From: Cyclobacteriaceae bacterium
GTDB lineage: Bacteria > Bacteroidota > Bacteroidia > Cytophagales > Cyclobacteriaceae
Assembly (NCBI GenBank): GCA_030589835.1
Contig: JAUUZS010000082.1
Span: forward strand, 1-10,864
Length of the DNA: 10,864 bases
Direction of reading: 5' to 3'
Positions 1 through 5,408 of this stretch are shown in pieces. The notes beneath the pieces are model-generated. The model saw nothing but the letters and a program-made list of their open reading frames with translations. It did not search any database and was not told where the DNA came from. The position numbers and the translations under genes are program-made. The stretch's first letter is position 1. Each line of letters begins with the position of its first letter.

Positions 1-88
1 CACCTCTTCCCTTTCCGAACAGAGAAGTTAAGACCCTCAGCGCTGATGGTACTGCCGTAACACGTGGGAGAGTAAGTCGCCGCCAACT
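1..88 (+). rRNA. rrf: 5S ribosomal RNA, 3' part (5' end outside the window)
   Basis: The stretch carries the conserved 5S core: the CCGAACAGAGAAGTTAAG loop at about 16-33, the GATGGTACTGC segment at about 44-54, and the CACGTGGGAGAGTA segment at about 61-74. The first roughly 25-30 bases of the RNA lie left of the window. The exact mature 3' end cannot be fixed without the 5' strand of the closing helix, so 88 is approximate. An intrinsic terminator follows directly. The rest of an rRNA operon (16S-23S) is expected just outside the window. Confidence 0.95.
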
Positions 89-96
89 TTTATATT

Positions 97-124
97 AAAA
101 AGCCTCTATTAAGAGGCTTTTTTT
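97..124 (+). terminator. Intrinsic terminator of the rRNA operon
   Basis: A perfect stem pairs AAAAAGCCTCT (97-107) with AGAGGCTTTTT (112-122) around a four-base loop, and the T run continues to 124. It starts about ten bases after the 5S rRNA, which is the classical place for the end of an rRNA transcript. Confidence 0.93.
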
Positions 125-448
125 ATGAGTAAAAAGAAAAGGTATTTTAGGTTGCCGATTTTATACTCAAACGATTTCATCTTATTTTACCAATCGCATA
201 AAGACAAGGCAGGATGTGCTGCCTAAAATGAAAATTTCCCTTTCAAGTATGTTCTGATTAGAAACTGCACATTAGAATAATTGGTTCTCTACTGACACAA
301 TTAATCATCTTTCATTAAATTCAGGGTAGAACCGAATAATTGAATTAACAGAAGCTGGAACTACTTTATTAAACTCATAAATCTCAAGCCATAGCCCTTC
401 TGGTCACAGTCCGTTTTGCGGCTTCTTTTCAGGCCTCCTCTAGAAAAT
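125..448. other. Intergenic region, no gene seen
   Basis: This lies between the rRNA terminator and the 3' end of the minus-strand receptor gene. I find no tRNA, no convincing coding frame and no strong terminator. Two weak structures are present. One is a 6-bp hairpin at 207-224 (AGGCAG/CTGCCT) without a T run on either strand. The other is an imperfect inverted repeat at about 275-341 around GGTTCT and AGAACC. Either could mark the end of the receptor transcript, but neither is compelling. Confidence 0.6.
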
Positions 449-2899
449 TTAAAATCTGAGATTTACACCGGCTAGAAAATTAATTCCTGCCTGAGGATAA
501 TAGTTGTTTTGCTGATACAGCGAACCATCCCACATGTAACCCCAGGTATAGCCATTCGATTCGTATTCCACATTCAGAATATTATTGATCAACAAATTTA
601 TTCCAATGTTTTGCATACCAAAAGCGGTGAAATTATAGCTCAAACTAAGATCATTGATAAAGTAACTTTCAATGATTCTATTTTCATTTGAGGTATTGTC
701 TAAATATTGTTTGCCTACATATTTACTTAAAAAATTAGCCTGGAATCCACCATGGGTGTAGGCCAGGTTACTTCCCAATATGGCTTTAGGAGAAAATGAA
801 ATATCAGTATCTTCATGGACTACTTCCACAACATAACGGTCATCACTAAAGGCATAATCGTACACAGTTTCGGTATATTCCTTGATTTTGTTTTGGCTAA
901 AAGCTGCATTGATCGACCAATTTAATTTTTGTGAGATCTGAAAGGCAGCCGTAAGTTCTATCCCAACCCGATAACTATCCGGGACATTGGTTCTGATGGA
1001 TGCTCCCACATCATTCAATGCTCCTGTCATCACCAATTGATTCTTGTAACCCATATAGTAGAAATTGGCCTCATAATCTATTTTGGAGCCATCAGTTTTT
1101 ATGCCAGCTTCTATATTATTAAGCGTCTCATGTTTGGGTGTTTTCCCATTAGGGGCATCAATAAAGTCCGATCTTACCGGCTCGCGGTTACCCATCGCAT
1201 AGGAGGCATATAAGGTTGAGTTCCCAATAATTTCATGAGTAAATCCGAATTTGGGATTCAGAAATAAATAATCACCTCCGGTATTATAGCTAACAAGATC
1301 ATGATCAATTCCAACAGTATTAAAATCAATAGCACGAATTTGTAGGTCCCCAAAAAGATTTAGCTGGCCTGTTAGCTGATAATTCGCTTTGACGAAGGTG
1401 TTAAAATCAGACTTCTCTCCTACTCCATCGTAGTATCGTTGGCGTATTGAGCTATTGCTAGCATATTGTGCCCAAATGATTTCCCCAAAATGATCTCCAA
1501 TATAAATGTTATAGGATCCTCCCAAGGTAAGTGCCAGCTTATCATCAGTATAATTAAAAGCATAAGTCAGGCCATAAAAATCATTATCAAGCCATCTTCT
1601 TCGCACTAAATCTGAACTCGTAATGGTATCCACACCAATCACCACATCTTCCAGCCCATAATCTGAATAATCATCATCAATTCGTTCCTGTTCATAGTAA
1701 CCCCGTCCATAAGTATAATGGCCTGAAAGTGAGAAGTTAAAGTAATCCGTAAAGGTATGGCTCAAGTGCAGTTGAACATGATCCTGGGCATAATCGTCAA
1801 CTTCATTATCATATAAATAATAATTAAATCTTCGATCTGAATTCAGTAAGTTATCAACTTGCTCCTGTGTGTCGTATTCCCCACTATATGAAAGGACCTC
1901 CTGTAAGCCTTCCTGGTCATTTTCTATTCTAGCCTGAGGAGTTCCATACCACGATTGATAGGTATTTTCTTTTCCTCCAAAAACAATTGCCTTTACCGTA
2001 GTTTTGTCTCCATAATACCCACCAGTAAGAAAATACGATTTCAGGTTTGCGCTTGCGCGGTCTATGTAACCGTCAGAAACTATTCGGGAAAGTCTGCCTT
2101 CAAAATTGAATTTGTCATTTATCAATCCTGTATTGAAAACCACATTGGACTTCCAGGTATTAAAGGATCCAAAAGAATTATTGATTTCTCCGAAAGCCCT
2201 GAAGCTTGGCCCGTTGGTTTGCATATTTATCGTGGCTCCAAAAGCAGCTGCCCCATTTGAAGATGTACCGACACCTCGTTGAATTTGTATTTGATTAAGG
2301 GAAGTTGCCAGATCAGGCATATTTACCCACCACACACCGTGCGATTCAGAATCATTTACCGGAATCCCATTTATAGTTACATTGATCCGGGTTCCATCGC
2401 TACCACGTATTCTCATTCCCGTATATCCTACACCCGCTCCGGCGTCTGATGTAGTCACCATGGAAGGTGTGAAATTCAACAATATAGGAAGGTCCTGCCC
2501 AAGGTTTCTTTCTGCGATATCGTCTGCATTTAAGTTGCTATAAGTCGTTGGCGTTTTCTTGTTGGCCCGGGTGGCATATACAATCACCTCATTTTTATAC
2601 GTGATTGATTCTTTTAGCGAAACAGATAAATTAATATCCTTGTCCAGGTTTACAGATTGCGTGTATGTTTCGAAGCCAACGAAGGAAACTACAAAGATAT
2701 AATTTCCTTGCGGAACGAGATCGATCATAAAGGATCCGTCAAGGTCAGAATGTGTGCCCAGGTTTGTTTTTTGTAGGCTCACGGAGGCTCCGGGCAAAGG
2801 ATCACCTGTTTCACTAAGCACATTGCCACGTATCGCATATTGCGCCATAACACCCGCAAAACAGCCTAATAAAGCAACCGTTGTTAAAATTATTTTCAT
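449..2899 (-). CDS. TonB-dependent outer-membrane receptor, probable thiamine or thiamine-derivative uptake
   Basis: 816 residues. A signal peptide covers about 1-19, with cleavage near VMA-Q. A carboxypeptidase-regulatory-like domain (about 22-98) is typical of Bacteroidota receptors. A TonB-box-like stretch (EVIVYAT, about 104-110) precedes the plug domain (about 112-228), which contains MRIRGSDGTR and the INGIPVND segment. The rest is a beta-barrel rich in aromatic strands, ending in NLRF with the terminal Phe expected of outer-membrane proteins. The family imports scarce ligands using TonB/ExbBD energy. The sequence alone does not name the ligand. Two TPP riboswitches in the leader argue for thiamine or a relative, in line with the TPP-regulated receptors known from this phylum. 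The ATG start is supported by the signal peptide; no Shine-Dalgarno is seen, which is normal here. No PnuT-like inner-membrane transporter lies downstream. Confidence 0.93.
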   Translation of the reverse strand: MKIILTTVALLGCFAGVMAQYAIRGNVLSETGDPLPGASVSLQKTNLGTHSDLDGSFMIDLVPQGNYIFVVSFVGFETYTQSVNLDKDINLSVSLKESITYKNEVIVYATRANKKTPTTYSNLNADDIAERNLGQDLPILLNFTPSMVTTSDAGAGVGYTGMRIRGSDGTRINVTINGIPVNDSESHGVWWVNMPDLATSLNQIQIQRGVGTSSNGAAAFGATINMQTNGPSFRAFGEINNSFGSFNTWKSNVVFNTGLINDKFNFEGRLSRIVSDGYIDRASANLKSYFLTGGYYGDKTTVKAIVFGGKENTYQSWYGTPQARIENDQEGLQEVLSYSGEYDTQEQVDNLLNSDRRFNYYLYDNEVDDYAQDHVQLHLSHTFTDYFNFSLSGHYTYGRGYYEQERIDDDYSDYGLEDVVIGVDTITSSDLVRRRWLDNDFYGLTYAFNYTDDKLALTLGGSYNIYIGDHFGEIIWAQYASNSSIRQRYYDGVGEKSDFNTFVKANYQLTGQLNLFGDLQIRAIDFNTVGIDHDLVSYNTGGDYLFLNPKFGFTHEIIGNSTLYASYAMGNREPVRSDFIDAPNGKTPKHETLNNIEAGIKTDGSKIDYEANFYYMGYKNQLVMTGALNDVGASIRTNVPDSYRVGIELTAAFQISQKLNWSINAAFSQNKIKEYTETVYDYAFSDDRYVVEVVHEDTDISFSPKAILGSNLAYTHGGFQANFLSKYVGKQYLDNTSNENRIIESYFINDLSLSYNFTAFGMQNIGINLLINNILNVEYESNGYTWGYMWDGSLYQQNNYYPQAGINFLAGVNLRF

Positions 2900-2927
2900 G
2901 ATTTTATTAAAATATCTGATCTACTTA

Positions 2928-2945
2928 GAGAAGTGGGGACTTCCC
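2928..2945 (-). promoter_or_regulatory. Hairpin between the second TPP aptamer and the receptor start (possible expression platform)
   Basis: On the minus strand GGGAAGT (2945-2939) pairs with ACTTCTC (2934-2928) around a CCCC loop: seven pairs, one of them G-U. No T run follows, so it is not an intrinsic terminator. An alternative pairing of AAGTG at the 3' edge of the aptamer (about 2966-2962) with CACTT (2934-2930) is possible and would be mutually exclusive with the hairpin. This suggests a switch acting on translation or by another non-intrinsic mechanism. The start codon lies about 29 bases downstream in an A/T-rich stretch. Confidence 0.4.
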
Positions 2946-2959
2946 GTACAGTTACCATA

Positions 2960-3036
2960 CACTTTCCCTTCGCCGGCATTACCCGGTTCAGGTACAATGG
3001 GTATAATCTCAGCCCGATTTATTAAGGCACCCCTTA
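2960..3036 (-). promoter_or_regulatory. TPP riboswitch aptamer, proximal copy (thi box 2)
   Basis: Read on the minus strand, it holds the thi-box elements in order: GGGGTGCC (3033-3026), CTGAGA (3012-3007) followed by TTATACCC, then ACCTGAACCGGGTAATGCCG and GGCGAAGGGAA to about 2964. The helix GCC/GGC before CTGAGA, the GGGGT/ACCC pairing and the CCGG/CCGG helix around GTAATG can all form. It matches the consensus closely; the main deviation is GTACCTGAA where GAACCTGAT is usual. It binds thiamine pyrophosphate and should repress the receptor gene 60 bases downstream. The outermost helix is weak and its exact ends are approximate. Confidence 0.93.
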
Positions 3037-3038
3037 AA

Positions 3039-3047
3039 CAAAACATA
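3039..3047 (-). promoter_or_regulatory. Promoter-like TATGTTTTG in the linker between the two aptamers
   Basis: The minus strand reads TATGTTTTG, one base longer than the Bacteroidota -7 consensus TAnnTTTG. It sits five bases before the GGGG of the second aptamer. The -7 box before the first aptamer sits six bases before its GGGG. No clear -33 TTG is seen. It may be an internal start or only the trace of a duplicated promoter-aptamer unit. Confidence 0.25.
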
Positions 3048-3079
3048 AACGAAATGGAGAAACTGAAGGCTATTGAATA

Positions 3080-3149
3080 TATTTCCCTGCGCCCGCATTA
3101 CCGGTATCAGGTTCAAAGAGTATAATCTCAGCCAGTGCAGGCACCCCAT
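3080..3149 (-). promoter_or_regulatory. TPP riboswitch aptamer, distal copy (thi box 1)
   Basis: On the minus strand it carries GGGGTGCC (3147-3140), a short GCC/GGC helix, CTGAGA (3131-3126) followed by TTATACTC, GAACCTGATACCGGTAATGC, then GGGCGCAGGGAA to about 3083. The usual ACCC is ACTC here; pairing with GGGGT is still possible through G-U pairs. The helix around GTAATG is CCG/CGG, also still paired. All bases I recognise as the ligand-binding core are kept, so it looks functional. It starts essentially at the predicted transcription start and is separated from the second aptamer by about 45 bases. Confidence 0.92.
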
Positions 3150-3153
3150 GCTG

Positions 3154-3161
3154 CAAATGTA
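3154..3161 (-). promoter_or_regulatory. Promoter -7 box of the TPP-regulated receptor transcript
   Basis: The minus strand reads TACATTTG, a full match to the Bacteroidota -7 element TAnnTTTG. Transcription should start about 4-7 bases later, at 3150-3147, exactly at the first bases of the distal TPP aptamer. No clear TTG is present at the -33 position; the upstream DNA is very A/T-rich. Confidence 0.6.
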
Positions 3162-3249
3162 ACGATTAATTATATTATAAAAAATGAAAGACTATAGCTG
3201 AAAAATAGTGATGAATGAAGGCTAGAGGACTGCCAATTGCCACTGCCAA

Positions 3250-3792
3250 CTATTTTTGGGCAAAAAAACCATCAACCGCCTTACAGGCATTTAATAATCT
3301 TTCTTCCGTATTGCCACTAATAATCCTGTAAATGGCTTTTTTTGAATCCAATTCCGTTTTAAACCAATCAAAGAAAAATTTTCCTCGCTCAGGATTTTCC
3401 CGTTGAGGATCATATTTCCACGGCACATCGACATTCAACAATAAATATAGATCATAAGAGCTTTTATCATATTCCGAGCGTATGCTAGGATCAAGATTAC
3501 CATACTTATACTCAGACCAAATTTTAAGAACCGTCATTTCTGTATCGCAAAAAAGGTATTTGTTGGCTTTTGAAATCATCTCCTTTTCATCACGAATTTG
3601 TCCTTTGGTGATTTCTACCAGATCATTTTGCGTGTACGGTCGATTGAGTTTGTCTAAATATATCCGTGCATATTCCGGAACCCAGATGGTGTTATAGTGT
3701 TCTGCGAGTTTCCTGGCAAGAGTGCTTTTCCCCGTAGATTCAGGTCCGGTAATTGCAATTTTTATTATTGATTCCATCTCAGTATTTAGCAT
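3250..3792 (-). CDS. NadR-type nucleoside kinase domain protein (P-loop ATPase, AAA_28-like)
   Basis: 180 residues. The P-loop GPESTGKST is at 16-24, followed by VPEYAR (38-43), a Walker B-like FCDTE (81-85) and a PWKYDPQRENPERG segment. That segment corresponds to the DxPWxxDxxR signature of the ribosylnicotinamide kinase half of NadR. The adenylyltransferase half and the DNA-binding half of NadR are absent, so this is a stand-alone kinase. The known role of the domain is phosphorylating nicotinamide riboside. Next to a TPP-controlled receptor it may instead trap thiamine or another vitamin nucleoside; that is inference. The first ATG has AGAGGT just upstream, an unusually good ribosome site here. 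ATG at residue 6 is an alternative start. It lies on the receptor's strand about 90 bases before the receptor's promoter, so it is outside riboswitch control unless there is read-through. Confidence 0.82.
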   Translation of the reverse strand: MLNTEMESIIKIAITGPESTGKSTLARKLAEHYNTIWVPEYARIYLDKLNRPYTQNDLVEITKGQIRDEKEMISKANKYLFCDTEMTVLKIWSEYKYGNLDPSIRSEYDKSSYDLYLLLNVDVPWKYDPQRENPERGKFFFDWFKTELDSKKAIYRIISGNTEERLLNACKAVDGFFAQK

Positions 3793-3839
3793 TTACCTCT
3801 CCCGTCTCGTATAGAATCGCTGAAAATTTTTTCAAGGAA

Positions 3840-3869
3840 CAAAACTTAAATTTACCGGAGATCGTACAA
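3840..3869 (-). promoter_or_regulatory. Candidate promoter of the NadR-type kinase gene
   Basis: The minus strand shows TTG (3869-3867), 18 bases, then TAAGTTTTG (3848-3840). This resembles TTG-N19-TAnnTTTG with one extra base in the -7 box. The predicted start is near 3835, giving a leader of about 42 bases that contains the AGAGGT ribosome site. Confidence 0.3.
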
Positions 3870-4321
3870 CATGTCTTCATATAGGCGATTATGACGCAAA
3901 AAATGAAAATTAGTGCTTGAATGTAATTATTCCTAATCAAGTCTGTTTTTTGGATGATTTCAATGGCAACATATTAAACCACCTGACTTCCTCAACCCCC
4001 CTAAAATTGATGTAAAATAGGCGACTCCATTTTATAATCCTTTGCATCTATATCTTTAAGAAAAGGTAAAATACAGGGTATAATTGATATTATGATAAAT
4101 TTAATTCCAACTATCCTTACATCCTGTAGAGTATCAATTCCATATCATCATCGACTTGGTGTTTGCAATATTCAGTAAATGTGACGTTTAGGTTAAATTT
4201 TTTCAATAAATTCTCATTACACTGCTGTTATTACAATGACCTAATTGATATCGCAACAATTTCTTACGCATTGCAATAAAAAAATTTAATCCCATTTTTA
4301 AACCAATTCATTTTAATCACG

Positions 4322-4329
4322 TATGTTTG
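4322..4329 (+). promoter_or_regulatory. Candidate -7 box upstream of the degenerate DUF4956 fragment
   Basis: TATGTTTG is an exact TAnnTTTG match, but no TTG is found about 19 bases upstream. If used, transcription would start near 4335 and cross the degenerate fragment. It may be the old promoter of that copy or an extra promoter for the intact gene. Confidence 0.3.
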
Positions 4330-4414
4330 TTTAACGTGTGCATAAAATATTGCACTAAAAACTAACATTTATTGAACAATACAATGAATTATGCTGTTTA
4401 TAATGTGAAGTTGG

Positions 4415-4446
4415 AAATATTTTTGATGGAAACCATCAAAATATTT
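4415..4446. repeat. Imperfect inverted repeat, 14 bp with a 3-base loop and one bulge
   Basis: AAATATTTTTGATGG (4415-4429) and CCATCAAAATATTT (4433-4446) pair completely except for one bulged T, around the loop AAA. It straddles the METIKIF start of the degenerate DUF4956 fragment. There is no T run behind it, so it is not a normal terminator. In an RNA it would hide that start codon; in DNA it could be an operator. Confidence 0.6.
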
Positions 4447-4521
4447 GGTAATAACTCACTAAGTGTTGAAGATCTAGTGGTCAGGTTAGTTTTTAAAAGT
4501 GATATGGCATACACTGCTTGA
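4426..4521 (+). pseudogene. Degenerate duplicate of the DUF4956 gene's 5' end
   Basis: This frame encodes 31 residues beginning METIKIF, then a TGA stop. Aligned without gaps to the start of the intact DUF4956 protein 213 bases downstream, I count about half the residues identical: METIK-F, SV, LV-RL-F and A-T line up. Several others are conservative changes. Nucleotide identity by hand is about 60 percent over 96 bases, with many differences at third codon positions, which points to divergence while still coding. Resemblance continues a few bases upstream of the ATG (AGTTGGAAA against AGTTGAAAA). After the stop the similarity fades. It is best read as the remnant of an older paralogue; a leader peptide is the alternative. 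The frame is open upstream to an ATG at 4384. Confidence 0.6.
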
Positions 4522-4550
4522 TTTTTACGTTATTGACACTTATGATCAAC

Positions 4551-4629
4551 AGTTGAAAATAATGAAACGTTAGTTGAAAAAAATTTGAGGAGTAGAAACC
4601 AACAAGGATCTTTGAAGTGTAGTTGAAAA
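4551..4629 (+). repeat. Three direct copies of AGTTGAAAA before the DUF4956 gene
   Basis: Identical nonamers start at 4551, 4572 and 4621. The first two are spaced 21 bases apart (two helical turns). A related AGTTGGAAA lies at 4409. They flank the promoter candidate of the DUF4956 gene, so they could be regulator sites. The A/T-rich background makes chance plausible. Confidence 0.3.
4585..4614 (+). promoter_or_regulatory. Candidate promoter of the DUF4956-CotH unit
   Basis: TTG (4585-4587), 19 bases, then GATCTTTG (4607-4614), one mismatch to TAnnTTTG at the ideal spacing. The predicted start is near 4620, about 19 bases before the ATG. No Shine-Dalgarno is seen. Confidence 0.5.
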
Positions 4630-4638
4630 ATTCTAGTA

Positions 4639-5355
4639 ATGGAAACAATTAAATTATTTATTGAAGGAGCACCAAGCGTTGTCAATTTAGTCATGAGACT
4701 AATATTCAACGGTGCAATTGCATTTACAATTCTTCATTTTATTTACAAGCAATACAACAAGAAAAAAACATTCATATTCAATTTATTTATATTCAACCTG
4801 ATCATTTTCGGATTGTCAACCGTGCTGACGAGAATTGATTTGAGTGTAGGTTCAGGGTTTGGGCTTTTTGCCATATTCACCATGATGAGATACCGTAGTG
4901 AGCAGATCAATATGAAAGATATGGCTTATCTGCTGATTATGATCGGATTGGGATTTATAAATTCTACCGGTTATGATGTGATCGGCTATGAGGAGATTGT
5001 ACTATTAAATTTTGTGATAATGGGTGTGGTCCTTGCGTTGGAAAAAGCATATTTCAGCAATATAAAAAACAGCCAAAAAATCAAGTACGATAAAATAGAA
5101 CTCCTCAAGCCAAAATACATGCATCTCTTAAAAAGGGATTTGTCGCTTCGATTAGGAAAAGAAGTGATCGAAGTAAAAACGGATAATGTGAATTTCATCG
5201 AAGGTTATGCCACGCTAAAAGTATATTATGGTGCTGATTACAATATCTTGGTTTCCGACAATGCTGACCAAATACTCCTGGACCACAATGAAGAGATCAG
5301 AATAATATTAGAAGAACGAAAAAACGAGATTAATTTACCAAAAATCGCCAGTTAA
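4639..5355 (+). CDS. DUF4956-family multi-pass membrane protein
   Basis: 238 residues. Hydrophobic segments lie at about 16-36, 44-64, 72-84, 96-112 and 119-136. They are followed by a cytosol-type charged tail of about 100 residues with mixed beta/alpha character. The signature is GSGFGLFAIFTMMRYRSEQI at about 71-90, which matches the GxGLFAIFxxxRYR(S/T)E motif I associate with DUF4956. Biochemical function is unknown. Family members are commonly found beside VTC-type polyphosphate polymerases and CotH-like kinases. Here the CotH-like gene follows after 53 bases, so one transcript is likely, but the VTC gene is missing. The start is supported by the promoter candidate and by the matching METIK start of the degenerate copy upstream. 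Confidence 0.85.
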   Translation: METIKLFIEGAPSVVNLVMRLIFNGAIAFTILHFIYKQYNKKKTFIFNLFIFNLIIFGLSTVLTRIDLSVGSGFGLFAIFTMMRYRSEQINMKDMAYLLIMIGLGFINSTGYDVIGYEEIVLLNFVIMGVVLALEKAYFSNIKNSQKIKYDKIELLKPKYMHLLKRDLSLRLGKEVIEVKTDNVNFIEGYATLKVYYGADYNILVSDNADQILLDHNEEIRIILEERKNEINLPKIAS

Positions 5356-5408
5356 TTACCGCCTACATCAATTTAATTCCGTTACACATACATACATCCA
5401 CATTAACT

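Larger units (their letters stand above)
3793..4638. other. Long divergent intergenic region (846 bases) with remnants but no intact gene
   Basis: A/T-rich DNA lies between the minus-strand kinase and the plus-strand DUF4956 gene. The left 500 bases show no coding frame of note on either strand, no RNA gene that I recognise, and no clear repeat beyond an 8-base inverted pair (AATTGATA near 4083, TATCAATT near 4132). The right part holds a decayed copy of the DUF4956 gene head, a hairpin, short direct repeats and two promoter candidates, listed separately. Confidence 0.6.

Noticed and set aside
207..224. Small hairpin AGGCAG/CTGCCT as terminator of the receptor gene
   Set aside because: Only six pairs, no T run on the needed strand, and more than 200 bases from the stop codon.
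275..341. Inverted repeat around GGTTCT and AGAACC as a terminator or mobile-element end
   Set aside because: Imperfect, with a loop of more than 30 bases, no T run, and no transposase or target duplication nearby.
1955..2260. A plus-strand open frame of about 100 codons
   Set aside because: It is antisense to the receptor's barrel, which is strongly supported; a shadow frame.
2754..3125. A plus-strand open frame of 123 codons over the receptor head and the riboswitches
   Set aside because: It runs antisense to the signal peptide and both TPP aptamers, shows no protein-like family pattern, and is explained by the features on the other strand.
2899..3792. Kinase and receptor as a simple two-gene operon under the riboswitches
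   Set aside because: The kinase gene lies upstream of the riboswitch promoter, so the aptamers can act only on the receptor unless transcription reads through from the kinase.
3793..4380. A remnant of a VTC gene or another protein in the long gap
   Set aside because: I searched by eye for a decayed coding frame and found no recognisable motif; a profile search could still find one.
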